Of a stretch of 64,000 nt of DNA, positions 18,870 through 26,628 are shown piece by piece. The translations under genes and the position numbers were made by a program. Source of the DNA: Clostridium homopropionicum DSM 5847 (GTDB lineage: Bacteria; Bacillota; Clostridia; Clostridiales; Clostridiaceae); contig NZ_LHUR01000042.1 in NCBI RefSeq assembly GCF_001263795.1, positions 248,001 to 312,000 on the forward strand. Reading direction: 5' to 3'. Each line of letters begins with the position of its first letter. Position 1 is the first letter of the stretch. The notes under the pieces are model-generated. The model had not been told where the DNA came from. It did not search any database and saw nothing but the letters and a program-made list of their open reading frames with translations.

Positions 18870-18977
18870 CTTAGTAACCAGTAGCCAGTAACCATTAAAG
18901 ATAGTTTTACCGAATAAGATCATCTTAATTGGTTACTGGGAATTGGTTACTGGTTACTGAAAATGTTTCGCATTTTC
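18870..18977. repeat. Degenerate triple-palindrome repeat copy C
   Basis: It contains AGTAACCAGTAGCCAGTAACC, interrupted by about 30 unrelated bases, then GGTTACTGGGAATTGGTTAC and a GAAAATG/CATTTTC hairpin. The internal part matches full copies at 159-283 and 44074-44198; the terminal palindromes are decayed. Confidence 0.7.
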
Positions 18978-19023
18978 CCATGTCCTATTGTAGCAGATTA
19001 ATTCTCACTGGTAAACCATAGAA

Positions 19024-19064
19024 GGGGCCAGACCCCTGGGAATTGTGCCCAGGGGTCTGGCCCC
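19024..19064. repeat. GC-rich perfect inverted repeat
   Basis: Two 17-nt arms (GGGGCCAGACCCCTGGG and its exact complement) surround a 7-nt loop. Composition is far more GC-rich than the surrounding sequence. It lies 10 bp beyond the ferredoxin stop but has no T tract on either strand, so it is not a typical intrinsic terminator. Confidence 0.85.
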
Positions 19065-19073
19065 TCCTATATC

Positions 19074-19823
19074 TTATATATTTTGTACTATTTCTCCATT
19101 AACATCAATAATTACTTCACTATATGGAATTATTTTATTGGCTTCTAGCATAGCGCTTTTAACAGAACTAACTATGCCGCCACAGCAAGGTACTGTCATT
19201 CTTATAACCTTGATACTTCTAATATCATTGTCTCTTAATATTTGAGTAATTTTTTCTTTATAGTGATTGTTGTCATCTAATTTTGGGCATCCAATTGCAG
19301 TAATTCTTCCTTTAATAAAGTCCTTATGGAAATTAGCATAAGCAAAAGCCGTACAATCTGCTGCTATTAATAAATCTGCTCCTTCTAAAAATTTAGCATT
19401 CGGATTAATCAGATTTAGCTGAACCGGCCATTGCATTAATTCTGAAACAGCACCTTCATTTGTTTCAACTTCTTCTCTTTTAACCTGCTTTTTAACTTCT
19501 AACTTTACTGTTGGTTTCTGAATCATCTTAGCCATAGTTCCTGGGCAGCCGCATGCTAATGGTTCTACCTTCGCTTCTCTCTTTTTCTCTTCCATTCTTT
19601 GTTTAACCTTCTCTTCGTTATATTCCTCAGCTTCCCTTTCAATTATTTCTATAGCGCCAGTAGGACATCCTGGAAGACAGTCTCCTAAACCATCGCAGTA
19701 TTCATCACTAATAAGCTTTGCTTTTCCATCTATCATTTGTATAGCACCCTCATGGCATGCATTTACACAAATTCCACATCCATTACACTTTTTTTCATCT
19801 ATAGTTATAATTCTTCTTTTCAT
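19074..19823 (-). CDS. 4Fe-4S ferredoxin-type protein of the HcpR locus
   Basis: The 249-residue protein starts with two 4Fe-4S motifs (CNGCGICVNAC, and a second with CDGLGDCLPGC). A C-terminal domain has further cysteines (ACGCPG, AADCTAFAY, GCPKLDD, PCCGG), resembling corrinoid/NADH-oxidoreductase-like electron carriers. Genes of this type commonly accompany hcp and hcpR in clostridia, where they are thought to donate electrons to Hcp. Here it is divergent from the HcpR-type regulator, with an HcpR-like palindrome between them. The electron-donor role is inferred. Confidence 0.82.
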   Translation of the reverse strand: MKRRIITIDEKKCNGCGICVNACHEGAIQMIDGKAKLISDEYCDGLGDCLPGCPTGAIEIIEREAEEYNEEKVKQRMEEKKREAKVEPLACGCPGTMAKMIQKPTVKLEVKKQVKREEVETNEGAVSELMQWPVQLNLINPNAKFLEGADLLIAADCTAFAYANFHKDFIKGRITAIGCPKLDDNNHYKEKITQILRDNDIRSIKVIRMTVPCCGGIVSSVKSAMLEANKIIPYSEVIIDVNGEIVQNI

Positions 19824-19895
19824 TATAATTTCCTCCTTGTATACACAATACTTGATTTATTAAGTTAATTATAATATTATAAAGCTATTAAGTAT

Positions 19896-19909
19896 GTAAC
19901 ATAAGTTAC
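19896..19909. promoter_or_regulatory. HcpR-type operator between ferredoxin and hcpR genes
   Basis: The palindrome GTAAC-ATAA-GTTAC matches the known HcpR/CRP-FNR-type site and lies in the divergent intergenic region. The same GTAAC-N4-GTTAC pattern is found upstream of hcp at 31815. Confidence 0.8.
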
Positions 19910-19940
19910 AATTGTAAATAAATTAAGGAGCTAAATCATT

Positions 19941-20618
19941 ATGAATTATATCATAAATAATTTAAAAGATTGTACCTTGTTTAAAAATTTTACAGCTGAA
20001 GAAGCTGAAAAAATACTGTTAAGCATTAATTATAAAGTAACCAGCTTTAAAAAAGGAGAGATTATTGCTTTTGAAGATGATCCTATTTCAAGCATAGGCA
20101 TTATACTTGAAGGTTCTATTGAAGTGCAAAAAAATTATCCTTCTGGAAAGGTAGTTACCATTAATCGTATGCAAAAAGGAAATATTTTTGGTGAAGCTAT
20201 AATCTTTTCTAATAGAAGAACCTACCCTTCTACCATAGCTTCTTCAACTGATTCTAAGGTTCTATATATTAACCAAGATGATATAATAAAGCTTTGCAGC
20301 AGTAACAAGACTTTTCTTCATAATTTTATGAAGGTACTATCAAATAGAATTTTAAATCTAAGCAACATATTGCGTACCTTATCCTATCAGACTATTAGAC
20401 AGAAAATAGCTAGCTTTCTTTTAGATGAATATAAAAAACAAAAGAGTCTTGTAATTAAGGTAAGCTCATCAAGACAAGAGATGGCTGATCAATTTGGAAC
20501 TACCCGCCCTTCCTTATCTAGAGAATTAATTAATATGAAGGAAGATGAGCTTATAGACTATGATAAAAAAACTATAACTATTTTGGATATAGATGCTCTA
20601 GAAGAAACCTTGTTTTAA
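19941..20618 (+). CDS. hcpR: CRP/FNR-family regulator, HcpR-like
   Basis: The 225-residue protein has an N-terminal cyclic-nucleotide-binding-like beta-barrel (about 10-130, with FKKGEIIAFEDDP and KGNIFGEAIIFSN) and a C-terminal winged helix (about 150-220, recognition helix SRQEMADQFGTTRPSLSRELINM). It lacks an N-terminal FNR cysteine cluster. HcpR senses nitrosative stress and controls hcp in anaerobes. The divergent ferredoxin gene and matching palindromes here and at hcp support this identity. It likely controls its own gene as well. Confidence 0.85.
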   Translation: MNYIINNLKDCTLFKNFTAEEAEKILLSINYKVTSFKKGEIIAFEDDPISSIGIILEGSIEVQKNYPSGKVVTINRMQKGNIFGEAIIFSNRRTYPSTIASSTDSKVLYINQDDIIKLCSSNKTFLHNFMKVLSNRILNLSNILRTLSYQTIRQKIASFLLDEYKKQKSLVIKVSSSRQEMADQFGTTRPSLSRELINMKEDELIDYDKKTITILDIDALEETLF

Positions 20619-20664
20619 GCATTTATAATCAACTTAATAAATATTTTAATATACTTAATAGTAG

Positions 20665-20702
20665 ATAAACCTTCCCCAATTTTCAATTGAAGAAGGTTTA
20701 TT
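20665..20702. terminator. Terminator between hcpR and the BCCT gene
   Basis: ATAAACCTTC pairs with GAAGGTTTAT and is followed by T-rich sequence; it serves the convergent genes on both sides. Confidence 0.8.
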
Positions 20703-20764
20703 ATTTAGTATTATTCTTTTAATATATAGTCCTTATAATAAATAGAATACTTTGTAGAATTTAT

Positions 20765-22330
20765 TTAATTCACTGGTTTAATTTTATCCTCAGTCAATGT
20801 TACTTCACCTGATGATAAAACGTCATCATAATCTTCTTTTAACCATTTCATCAAGGAAAATACCATTAGAATTAATATTGGAATTAGTGGTAATGCTGCA
20901 ACTACTGATGAAAGCTGTACAGCTGTTAATCCACCTGCCAATAATAATCCTAGGGCAAATACACCAAGTAATACAGCCCATAAAGTTCTATTTACTCTAG
21001 GTGGTTCTTCATCTCCTGCAATTTTCTTAGTAACCTGAGAAGATAGTGTAAAGGCTGCTGAGTTTATTGTTGTTGCCAAGAAGATTACACATAATAATAT
21101 AAAAGCAGGTAATACTAATACTTTTCCAGCAGGTAAGGTTTGTAATATTGCTACAATAGTTCCCCCAGTTCCTACCTTTCCTACTATGGTAGCAACATCT
21201 AAAATACCAGTCGTTTGTATGTGAATTGCATATCCTCCCCATATTGCAAAGAATATCCAGCATCCAATACTTCCAAATATTAACTCTCCAAAAACTACTT
21301 CTCTTATAGTTCTTCCTTTAGAAATTCTAGCTACAAATAATCCCATCATAGGGGCATATGCAATCCACCATGCCCAATAAAATACTGTCCAAGCTTCTGG
21401 GAAACCTCCATTCGCAACAGGATCTGTCCCTAAACTCAATCTAAAGAAATTTGTAAATAGAATACCAAGACTATTTGTCCATAAGTTTAGTATATAAATT
21501 GTTGGTCCAAGTAAAAATACAAATAACAATAAAAAGTAAGCAACGTAAGTATTTAGATTTGAAAGTGCCGCCATACCTTTTTGTAATCCTGACCAAACAG
21601 TGCCAGCAATTACTGCAGTAGAAACGCCTAAAACAATTAATTGTAAAGTCATGCTTTCTTGTATACCAAGTACACTTGCAACCAAAGTAGTAACAAGTGG
21701 TACTGCAAGTCCTAAAGATGTTCCAACTCCACCAACCATAGCAAAAATTACAATAATATCTATAATTTTACCTAAAGCTCCATCAGCTTTTTTACCTATT
21801 ATTCCTTTACAAGCTGTACTAAGTTTTAAAGCTGGAATTTTTTTAACATGAATAGCATACGCAATAGGAAATGTTGGTAGTGCATATATAGCCCATGGAG
21901 TAATACCCCAATGGAATTGACCAAGTGCTCCTGCCCATTCAGCTGCTAAAGTAGAATTTTTTTCTATGCCAAATGGAGGCCCTCCCATATAATATACTGG
22001 TTCTATAAATGCCCAATAAACAATTGCAATACCTATACCTGCACAAAATATCATAGCTGCCCAAGTATATGTGGAGAATTCAGGTTTGTCATCTGGACCG
22101 CCTAACTTAATTTTTCCGTATTTACTACATCCAAGCCAAATAAGAAATAGTACACAAAATAGTCCAAATATCAAGAATGCCCACTTAAAATTACTAGTTG
22201 TGAAAGCAAATACCTTGTTAACAATACCTGCTCCTTGCTCTTTGAATAATGCTAACGGTAATGAAATTGCTAATGTTATAATAAGAGCTGGAATCATAAG
22301 AGCATAATCAATCTTACTTTCTTTGTTCAT
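20765..22330 (-). CDS. BCCT-family transporter (betaine/carnitine/choline type)
   Basis: The 521-residue protein has about 12 membrane segments and the BCCT signature WTVFYWAWWIAYAPMMG in segment 8, including the tryptophans that bind quaternary ammonium substrates. It also has the GIGIAIVYWAFIEP region. BCCT carriers take up or exchange betaine, carnitine or related compounds. It is the last gene after two CaiB-type CoA-transferases, so it probably imports their substrate, or exchanges substrate for product like CaiT. The exact compound cannot be read from sequence. Confidence 0.9.
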   Translation of the reverse strand: MNKESKIDYALMIPALIITLAISLPLALFKEQGAGIVNKVFAFTTSNFKWAFLIFGLFCVLFLIWLGCSKYGKIKLGGPDDKPEFSTYTWAAMIFCAGIGIAIVYWAFIEPVYYMGGPPFGIEKNSTLAAEWAGALGQFHWGITPWAIYALPTFPIAYAIHVKKIPALKLSTACKGIIGKKADGALGKIIDIIVIFAMVGGVGTSLGLAVPLVTTLVASVLGIQESMTLQLIVLGVSTAVIAGTVWSGLQKGMAALSNLNTYVAYFLLLFVFLLGPTIYILNLWTNSLGILFTNFFRLSLGTDPVANGGFPEAWTVFYWAWWIAYAPMMGLFVARISKGRTIREVVFGELIFGSIGCWIFFAIWGGYAIHIQTTGILDVATIVGKVGTGGTIVAILQTLPAGKVLVLPAFILLCVIFLATTINSAAFTLSSQVTKKIAGDEEPPRVNRTLWAVLLGVFALGLLLAGGLTAVQLSSVVAALPLIPILILMVFSLMKWLKEDYDDVLSSGEVTLTEDKIKPVN

Positions 22331-22383
22331 TTTTATACCTCCCTCTATAATCTTTAATATTATTAAAATTTAAATAAATTTAT

Positions 22384-23559
22384 TTAAACTACTTTTTTAA
22401 TACGCAAATCTTCAATTTCTTCACTACTATATCCCATGCTCTCTAGAATTTCTTCAGTATTTTGTCCTAGTAATGGAGATGGAATTTCAATTACTGGCGG
22501 AGTTTTTGAAAGCTTCATTGGGTTTCCTACTACTTTCATTTTTCCAGCGCCTGGATCATCAAGTTCAACAACCATATCTCTTGCATTTAACTGAGGATTA
22601 TCAAATGCCTCTTTAATATTTATTACTGGAGCACATGGTATCCCTAAATCCTCCATTTTTTGTGTTACTTCTTCTCTAGTTTTATCTGCAAAATATTTTT
22701 CAATTATTGTTTTTAATTCTTTTTCGTTTTTCACACGACTAGTATTATCTTTAAATTTTTCATTATTTATGAGTTCTGATCCTATTAAATTGGCGAATTT
22801 TATCCACATATCTTCATTTATAACTGATAACGAAGCAAAACCGTCTTTAACTTTGTAAGTGTCATTCGGTGCCTTATAAGGATTAGCGTTACCCATTCTG
22901 GACATTTTATTTCCTAGACTTGTGTATTCAAGAATAGGTTTTTCAAGCATTGCGAATAATGATCCTAACATAGTTACATCTACTTTTTGACCTTTACCTG
23001 TACTTAATTTATTGTAATAAGCTATTGTTACACCTAAAAGTAAAATTAAACCAGTAAAACTATCCCCTATTGCAGGGCCAATTTTTGTTGGAATTCCTTC
23101 TGGATATCCAGTAAGATCCATAATGCCACTCATAGCTTGTATAACGTTATCATAAGCAGCGAACTTGCTTAATGGTCCGTCATTTCCGAATCCAGAAATT
23201 GTTGCGTATATTATATCTGGTTTTATTTCTTTCATCTCATCATAACCTATACCATATTTTTCTAATGTTCCTGCTTTAAAATTTGAACAAACAATATCAG
23301 CATTTTTTACTAAATCAAAAATTATCTTTTTTCCTTCTTCACTTGTAATATCTAGTGTTATACTTTTTTTGCCTCTGTTAAAGGATGCATAATATCCGCT
23401 ATAATTATCTTTAAATGGTCCCCAAGATCTTGCTTGATCACCTGTACTTCTTTCTATTTTTATTACCTCAGCACCAAAATCAGCTAAGTTAAGTGCACAA
23501 AAAGGCCCTGCATAAGCATGAGTAAAATCAATAACCTTTACTCCTTCTAATATTCTCAT
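22384..23559 (-). CDS. CaiB/BaiF-family (class III) CoA-transferase
   Basis: Started at MRILEGVKVIDFTHAYAGP (AGGAG 7 nt upstream), the protein is 391 residues; a frame extension of 12 residues is rejected. It has the family features VIKIERSTGDQARSWGP and SFNRGKKSITLDITSEEGK, and a conserved aspartate in DVTMLGS. Family members move CoA between carnitine-like or bile-acid-like thioesters. It lies between another CaiB homologue and the BCCT carrier in a sigma-54-controlled operon, so activation of a quaternary ammonium acid is inferred. Confidence 0.87.
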   Translation of the reverse strand: MRILEGVKVIDFTHAYAGPFCALNLADFGAEVIKIERSTGDQARSWGPFKDNYSGYYASFNRGKKSITLDITSEEGKKIIFDLVKNADIVCSNFKAGTLEKYGIGYDEMKEIKPDIIYATISGFGNDGPLSKFAAYDNVIQAMSGIMDLTGYPEGIPTKIGPAIGDSFTGLILLLGVTIAYYNKLSTGKGQKVDVTMLGSLFAMLEKPILEYTSLGNKMSRMGNANPYKAPNDTYKVKDGFASLSVINEDMWIKFANLIGSELINNEKFKDNTSRVKNEKELKTIIEKYFADKTREEVTQKMEDLGIPCAPVINIKEAFDNPQLNARDMVVELDDPGAGKMKVVGNPMKLSKTPPVIEIPSPLLGQNTEEILESMGYSSEEIEDLRIKKVV

Positions 23560-23614
23560 GATAATTCTCCTTTCAACATTGTTAATATAAAGCATATATT
23601 ATTTAATTGTCTAA

Positions 23615-24751
23615 TTATAAGTCAGCTAAAATTTCACTTGTATTTTGCCCCAATTCCGGAACATTTTTATTGTATTCATCAGATTCAGTACTCAATTTTA
23701 GTGGCAATGTTGGAGCTTTTACTGTTCCTATTCCTTCTACTTCCATTTCAAACATAAAATTATTATCAGTAATCTGAGGATGATTTATAATCTCTTCTAT
23801 ATCTAAAACTGCTCCACATGGAACACCCACTTTTCTGCATCCGTTTTCAATTTCATATTTAGAAACTGTTGAAGTATAGGCTTCAAGTATAGGCCTTAAT
23901 TTATTAGTATAATCATCACATCTTCCCTCATTAGTTTTAAATCTAGGATCTTCTATTAATTCCGGCATATTAATAACGTGACAGAATTTACCCCATTGAT
24001 CTTCTGTAGCTACACCTACGGCAACATAACCATCATTTGTTTTAAAAGAATCATATGGTGCACATGCAGGATCAAAGTTTCCTTTTCTAGTGTGTATTTC
24101 ACCAATTAGTGAGCATGCTGCAGGTGCTGCCTCTATACAAGAGAAGATCGAATCTAATAAGGATATATCTACACTCTGTCCTTCTCCAGTTAGCTTTCTA
24201 TTTATTAAAGCTAACATAATACCTGTAGCAAGGTATCCAGCACTATAATGTTCAGCTACAGATGGTCCCGGTTTAATTGGATAAGTCCCCACGTTTCCAG
24301 TCATATCCAATGCAACTCCTAAAGATTGTGCTACAATACTAGTTCCTAGTTTATTTTTATAAGGTCCACTATTTCCAAAATATGAACATGAAGCATAAAT
24401 TATTTTAGAATTGATCTCCTTTAAACTTTCATATCCAAGACCTATACTATCCATAAATCCTGGAGCGAAGTTCTCACATACTACATCACATCTTTCAACT
24501 AGTTTTTTGATTATATTCCTTCCATCTTCAGTATTAATGTCTATATCTATACTTTTTTTCCCTCTATTTAGATATTGAAAATAGACACTTTTGCCGTTTT
24601 TTATAGGCTCCCAAGCTCTTACTGGATCTCCTATTTTCGGCTTCTCCACTTTAATAACTTCAGCACCATAACTTGCTAAATACATTGTTGCTAAACTTCC
24701 TGTTAGTTTTTCGGTGAAATCTAGTACTTTTACTCCTTCAAGTGGTTTCAT
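23615..24751 (-). CDS. CaiB/BaiF-family (class III) CoA-transferase, first gene of the operon
   Basis: The 378-residue protein shows the class III CoA-transferase pattern (VLDFTEKLTG, VIKVEKPKIGDPVRAW, LNRGKKSIDIDINTEDGR, and an aspartate region VDISLLDS). It differs clearly from the second CaiB homologue, so the two could form a heteromer or act on donor and acceptor steps. It starts 58 bp downstream of a consensus sigma-54 promoter and heads the operon with the second CoA-transferase and the BCCT gene. The substrate is not known. Confidence 0.87.
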   Translation of the reverse strand: MKPLEGVKVLDFTEKLTGSLATMYLASYGAEVIKVEKPKIGDPVRAWEPIKNGKSVYFQYLNRGKKSIDIDINTEDGRNIIKKLVERCDVVCENFAPGFMDSIGLGYESLKEINSKIIYASCSYFGNSGPYKNKLGTSIVAQSLGVALDMTGNVGTYPIKPGPSVAEHYSAGYLATGIMLALINRKLTGEGQSVDISLLDSIFSCIEAAPAACSLIGEIHTRKGNFDPACAPYDSFKTNDGYVAVGVATEDQWGKFCHVINMPELIEDPRFKTNEGRCDDYTNKLRPILEAYTSTVSKYEIENGCRKVGVPCGAVLDIEEIINHPQITDNNFMFEMEVEGIGTVKAPTLPLKLSTESDEYNKNVPELGQNTSEILADL

Positions 24752-24808
24752 TTTACTTCCCCTTTCTAATTATGTTGTTAAGTTAATATGTTTTCACTCT
24801 TAATGTAT

Positions 24809-24824
24809 AGCAGGTTTTGTGCCA
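24809..24824 (-). promoter_or_regulatory. Sigma-54 promoter of the CoA-transferase/BCCT operon
   Basis: The minus strand reads TGGCACAAAACCTGCT, with GG at -24 and GC at -12 in correct register. It is 58 bp before the first CaiB-type gene and faces a divergent sigma-54 activator gene. Three activator-like dyads lie 72-190 bp upstream. Confidence 0.88.
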
Positions 24825-24895
24825 AATCTTAAATCAGCTATTTTCAAGCATTTATTAAGCTATATACATATTTTTTGTCTTTTATATAATTTGAA

Positions 24896-25011
24896 TTAGT
24901 CACTTTTGAATAATTTTTCAGATAAAAATTTATTTTTGTCTTCGAAATCGTTATTAGCTCTAAAATTTACTTATTCAAAATAGAATAATAAGGTTAGTCA
25001 TTTTTGAATAT
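24896..25011. promoter_or_regulatory. Three 18-bp dyads, probable activator binding sites
   Basis: In this 361-bp gap, sites at 24896-24913, 24971-24988 and 24994-25011 share the form TTA(G/T)TC-N6-GA(A/C)TA(A/T). Written on one strand they are TTATTCAAAAGTGACTAA, TTATTCAAAATAGAATAA and ATATTCAAAAATGACTAA. Placement upstream of a sigma-54 promoter and next to an activator gene fits upstream activating sequences. The same three occur at 29207-29324. Confidence 0.75.
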
Positions 25012-25044
25012 CAATCTAGCAATGGTATGATTCTTAAAACTTTA

Positions 25045-25072
25045 TTGATTATTGGTTTAAAAAGTGTATACT
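25045..25072 (+). promoter_or_regulatory. Probable sigma-A promoter of the activator gene
   Basis: TTGATT (25045-25050) and TATACT (25067-25072) are 16 bp apart and lie 41 bp before the ATG. The match is moderate. Confidence 0.5.
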
Positions 25073-25112
25073 GTATTTATAAAATTAATGTAATAATTAA
25101 TCGGAGGATTAT

Positions 25113-26495
25113 ATGGACGAATTATTAAATAAACCTAATATTGATCCTGATGCCTTTTATAAAATAATAGATAACATTCATGATGAAATAATGGTTTTTG
25201 ATAACAACTATAACCTGATTTATCTAAATAAAGCTAGCTATAGACATTATGGCGTATCTCCAATTGATTTAATCGGTAAAAGCTTTTGGGAATTAACTAA
25301 TAGTAACTATTGGAAACCATCTACTCTACCTATAGTTTATAGCACTAAAAATACAGTAGCTCTTAAACAAAAAACTATTTTGGGTTCTGATGTTATTACA
25401 ATTTCAGTTCCTATTTTAGATAAGAAAGGTGAAATTGAATATGTTGCTATGTGTGTAAACGATGTCAATAGTGTAAATGAACTTTATCAGAATTCTGAAC
25501 AGAGTTTAAGTTGTCACGAGGAAAATTTTTTAGATAGTTCTGTAGAAATGATCTATCAAAGCCCAGAAATGCAACAAGTTATTGATTTGACAAAAAATAT
25601 CTCTAAAACAAAATCTCCTTGTCTCATTTTAGGAGAAACAGGAACAGGTAAAAGTCATCTTGCTAAGTATATTCACCTACACAGTAATAGAAGTAATAAA
25701 CCTTTTATTGCAATTAATTGTGCATGTATAAATCATAATCTTATGGAATCAGAACTATTTGGTTATACAAAAGGTTCTTTCTCAGGGGCTAACAAGGAAG
25801 GTAAAAAAGGGCTAATGGAGTTAGCTAATGGTGGAACTTTATTCTTAGATGAAATCTCAGAAGTACCTTATTCTTTGCAAGCTAAATTTCTTCAAGTACT
25901 TCAAGATGGAGAGTTTATCCCTATAGGCGGTCAGAAAACTATTAAAATAGATATAAAAATTATTGCTGCTACAAATTGCAATTTAGAGCAGATGGTTGAA
26001 ATAGGTAGCTTTAGAAGAGACTTATACTATAGACTTAATGTATTTGAGATTCAAATTCCTCCATTAAGAGATAGAGTTTCTGATATTATAAAGCTGATTT
26101 ATTACTACTTAAATTTATATAATAGTCTATATGAAAGAAATCATTCCATCTCTGAACAAGCAATAAATATATTAACCAATTATTCTTGGCCAGGTAACAT
26201 AAGAGAATTATCTCATGTAATAGAAAAGCTCACCGTTCTTACAACTAATATGGAGATTAAGCCCCATGATTTGCCGAAAAATTTATATGAATTTGAAAAA
26301 AGTACAACTTCTATAGATATGAAATACAAGTCCTTAGATAAAATTTTAGAAGATGTAGAAAAGCAAGTAATAACTAAGACATACGAAAAATATCCTTCTA
26401 GCATTAAAGTTGCAGAAGAACTTAATATCAGCCAATCTAAGGCTTATAGGTTAATTAAAAAATATATATTGAAAGGCAAAAATAATACGATATGA
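25113..26495 (+). CDS. PAS-domain sigma-54-dependent transcriptional activator
   Basis: The 460-residue protein has an N-terminal PAS domain (about 12-125), an AAA+ domain with Walker A GETGTGKS (174-181) and Walker B TLFLDE (242-247), the R-finger region [12 protein letters not shown], and a C-terminal Fis-type helix-turn-helix. The sigma-54-contacting loop is GSFSGA (221-226), a conservative variant of GAFTGA. The PAS domain suggests sensing of a small ligand or redox signal. It is divergent from the CoA-transferase/BCCT operon, whose promoter is sigma-54 type, so it almost certainly activates that operon and possibly the chemoreceptor downstream. Confidence 0.9.
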   Translation: MDELLNKPNIDPDAFYKIIDNIHDEIMVFDNNYNLIYLNKASYRHYGVSPIDLIGKSFWELTNSNYWKPSTLPIVYSTKNTVALKQKTILGSDVITISVPILDKKGEIEYVAMCVNDVNSVNELYQNSEQSLSCHEENFLDSSVEMIYQSPEMQQVIDLTKNISKTKSPCLILGETGTGKSHLAKYIHLHSNRSNKPFIAINCACINHNLMESELFGYTKGSFSGANKEGKKGLMELANGGTLFLDEISEVPYSLQAKFLQVLQDGEFIPIGGQKTIKIDIKIIAATNCNLEQMVEIGSFRRDLYYRLNVFEIQIPPLRDRVSDIIKLIYYYLNLYNSLYERNHSISEQAINILTNYSWPGNIRELSHVIEKLTVLTTNMEIKPHDLPKNLYEFEKSTTSIDMKYKSLDKILEDVEKQVITKTYEKYPSSIKVAEELNISQSKAYRLIKKYILKGKNNTI

Positions 26496-26496
26496 T

Positions 26497-26548
26497 AAAA
26501 AGCCTTCTTTTGTTTTTATATTTTTCATTAAAACAAAAGAAGGCTTTT
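26497..26548 (+). terminator. Terminator of the activator gene
   Basis: AAAAGCCTTCTTTTGTTTT pairs with AAAACAAAAGAAGGCTTTT, a 19-bp stem. The structure is repeated at 29552-29602 in the relic copy. Confidence 0.9.
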
Positions 26549-26565
26549 ATATCTAATGTATAAGA

Positions 26566-26628
26566 ATTATTACATTGACCTACATCAAGACCTCTTGGTA
26601 TTCCATAAATATCTCTGGCACCAAAGTC
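26566..26628 (-). pseudogene. Fragment of an hcp-like gene
   Basis: About 63 bp between the activator terminator and the chemoreceptor stop closely match the hcp coding region at 30345-30406. Translated on the minus strand, the fragment reads DIYGIPRGLDVGQCNN, against [16 protein letters not shown] in Hcp. No start codon or other hcp segment is present, so it is a remnant of a second hcp copy. Confidence 0.75.

Noticed and set aside
19024-19064. GC-rich hairpin considered as an intrinsic terminator
   Set aside because: No T tract follows on either strand, so it is listed as a repeat.
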